Assembly: GCF_049306965.1 (NCBI RefSeq)
Contig: NC_133179.1
Coordinates: 14,051,501-14,115,500 of the forward strand
From: Danio rerio
Lineage: Eukaryota > Chordata > Actinopteri > Cypriniformes > Danionidae
Direction: 5' to 3'
DNA: 64,000 bases
Shown here: one piece after another, positions 63,350 to 64,000 of the stretch
Layout: every line of letters begins with the position of its first letter
Position numbering within the stretch: position 1 is the stretch's first letter
Program-made: the position numbers and the translations under genes
Notes under the pieces: model-generated
Seen by the model: only the letters and a program-made list of their open reading frames with translations
Database searches by the model: none
Told to the model about the DNA's origin: nothing

Positions 63350-64000
63350 TGCTGGTTTTTGTGGGTTTTTGAGCTCATCGAGAGGAAGGACTTACTATCG
63401 GTAACTGGACGCCGTGAAATAGGTTGCACGAGCGAAAAAAAAACTTGTCGTGATGCAGTCCAACCTACAGTGTTTCCTTTGATGTTTCGCTATTGGAAAA
63501 AAAATGCTGTGAGAATATTTTCAACTGTACTGAATGACGCAAAGCTTTGTAGAATTTGAATGTACTGTATTTACACCATTATTACTGTTTTGTTACTTTT
63601 TCTGACTCCATCCTTGCTACAGTGTAATTGTACATTGAAGGGATATTAATAAATAACAGATTTATGGTGAAAATTAGGGATTGGTTGAGGATTTTCACCT
63701 TATTATGGATCATTTACTGGGTCACTTTATTTTGTTGGTCCGTTTGTTGAATTTAAGTTACATTGCGTCTACTGTACATGCCAACTGACTCTCATTAGAT
63801 TATAAGTAGACTGTTAGGTTGGGGTTAGGGTTAGTGTAAGTTGACATGTACTTGCAAGGTTTCTTATTAAATATCTGTTAAAGGAGAATATCAACAATAT
63901 CAAAGTGTTACCCTTTACTGTTAATACAATTGTGTTATAACATTACACTGTTGTTTGTTGCACTACTAATCATAATGTTATTAATAATTAAACTTTGTAG
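63350..64000. other. il26 upstream region to the window edge, no gene seen
   Basis: No exon of a further gene was found. il22 would be expected farther right, outside the window. Confidence 0.5.

Overview
This window looks like genomic DNA from a cyprinid fish, almost certainly zebrafish (Danio rerio) or a very close relative. The evidence is vertebrate-type split genes, tRNA-derived SINEs of the zebrafish HE1/DANA type, many non-autonomous hAT-, Tc1- and TTAA-type DNA elements, long TA and TG microsatellites, and two cytokine genes whose products I recognise as the zebrafish interferon-gamma pair.

All four supported protein-coding genes lie on the minus strand and encode class II helical cytokines. 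From right to left (the direction of transcription) they are il26 (59638-63169, five exons), ifng1r, also called ifng1-1 (41978-42913, four exons), ifng1, also called ifng1-2 (32128-34478, four exons), and an unnamed six-exon gene (24135-26816). This matches the conserved vertebrate IFNG-IL26-IL22 locus. il22 is expected beyond the right edge and is not in the window. All introns are phase 0 with GT-AG ends, as in the IL-10/IFN-gamma families. Each gene has a TATA-like box 70-140 bases upstream of its ATG.

The most interesting item is the unnamed gene left of ifng1. It predicts a 212-residue secreted protein with the IL-10-family exon pattern (63-nt exon 2, 159-nt exon 3, 66-nt penultimate exon), the family's cysteine layout and a typical last helix. 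It also carries an extra 75-nt exon. I do not know a described cytokine at this position. Its promoter has a perfect CRE palindrome beside an NFAT-like site.

The ifng1 and ifng1r promoters share an identical 21-bp block at almost the same distance from the TATA box, a likely relic of their duplication or a retained control element. AU-rich UUAUUUAUU nonamers lie in the likely 3' UTRs of ifng1, ifng1r and il26.

The rest is repeats. From 1 to 11 kb there are decayed Ty3/Gypsy fossils in both orientations, plus a 5'-truncated L2/CR1-like LINE. From 11 to 24 kb there are SINEs, hAT-like elements and MITEs. A 2.9-kb hAT-like element with perfect ends separates ifng1 from ifng1r. The 43-59 kb gap between ifng1r and il26 holds a TTAA-type element with a SINE inside it, a Tc1 relic, a MITE, a second copy of a 1.1-kb hAT-like repeat with a smaller hAT MITE inserted in it, and a 1.2-kb minisatellite.
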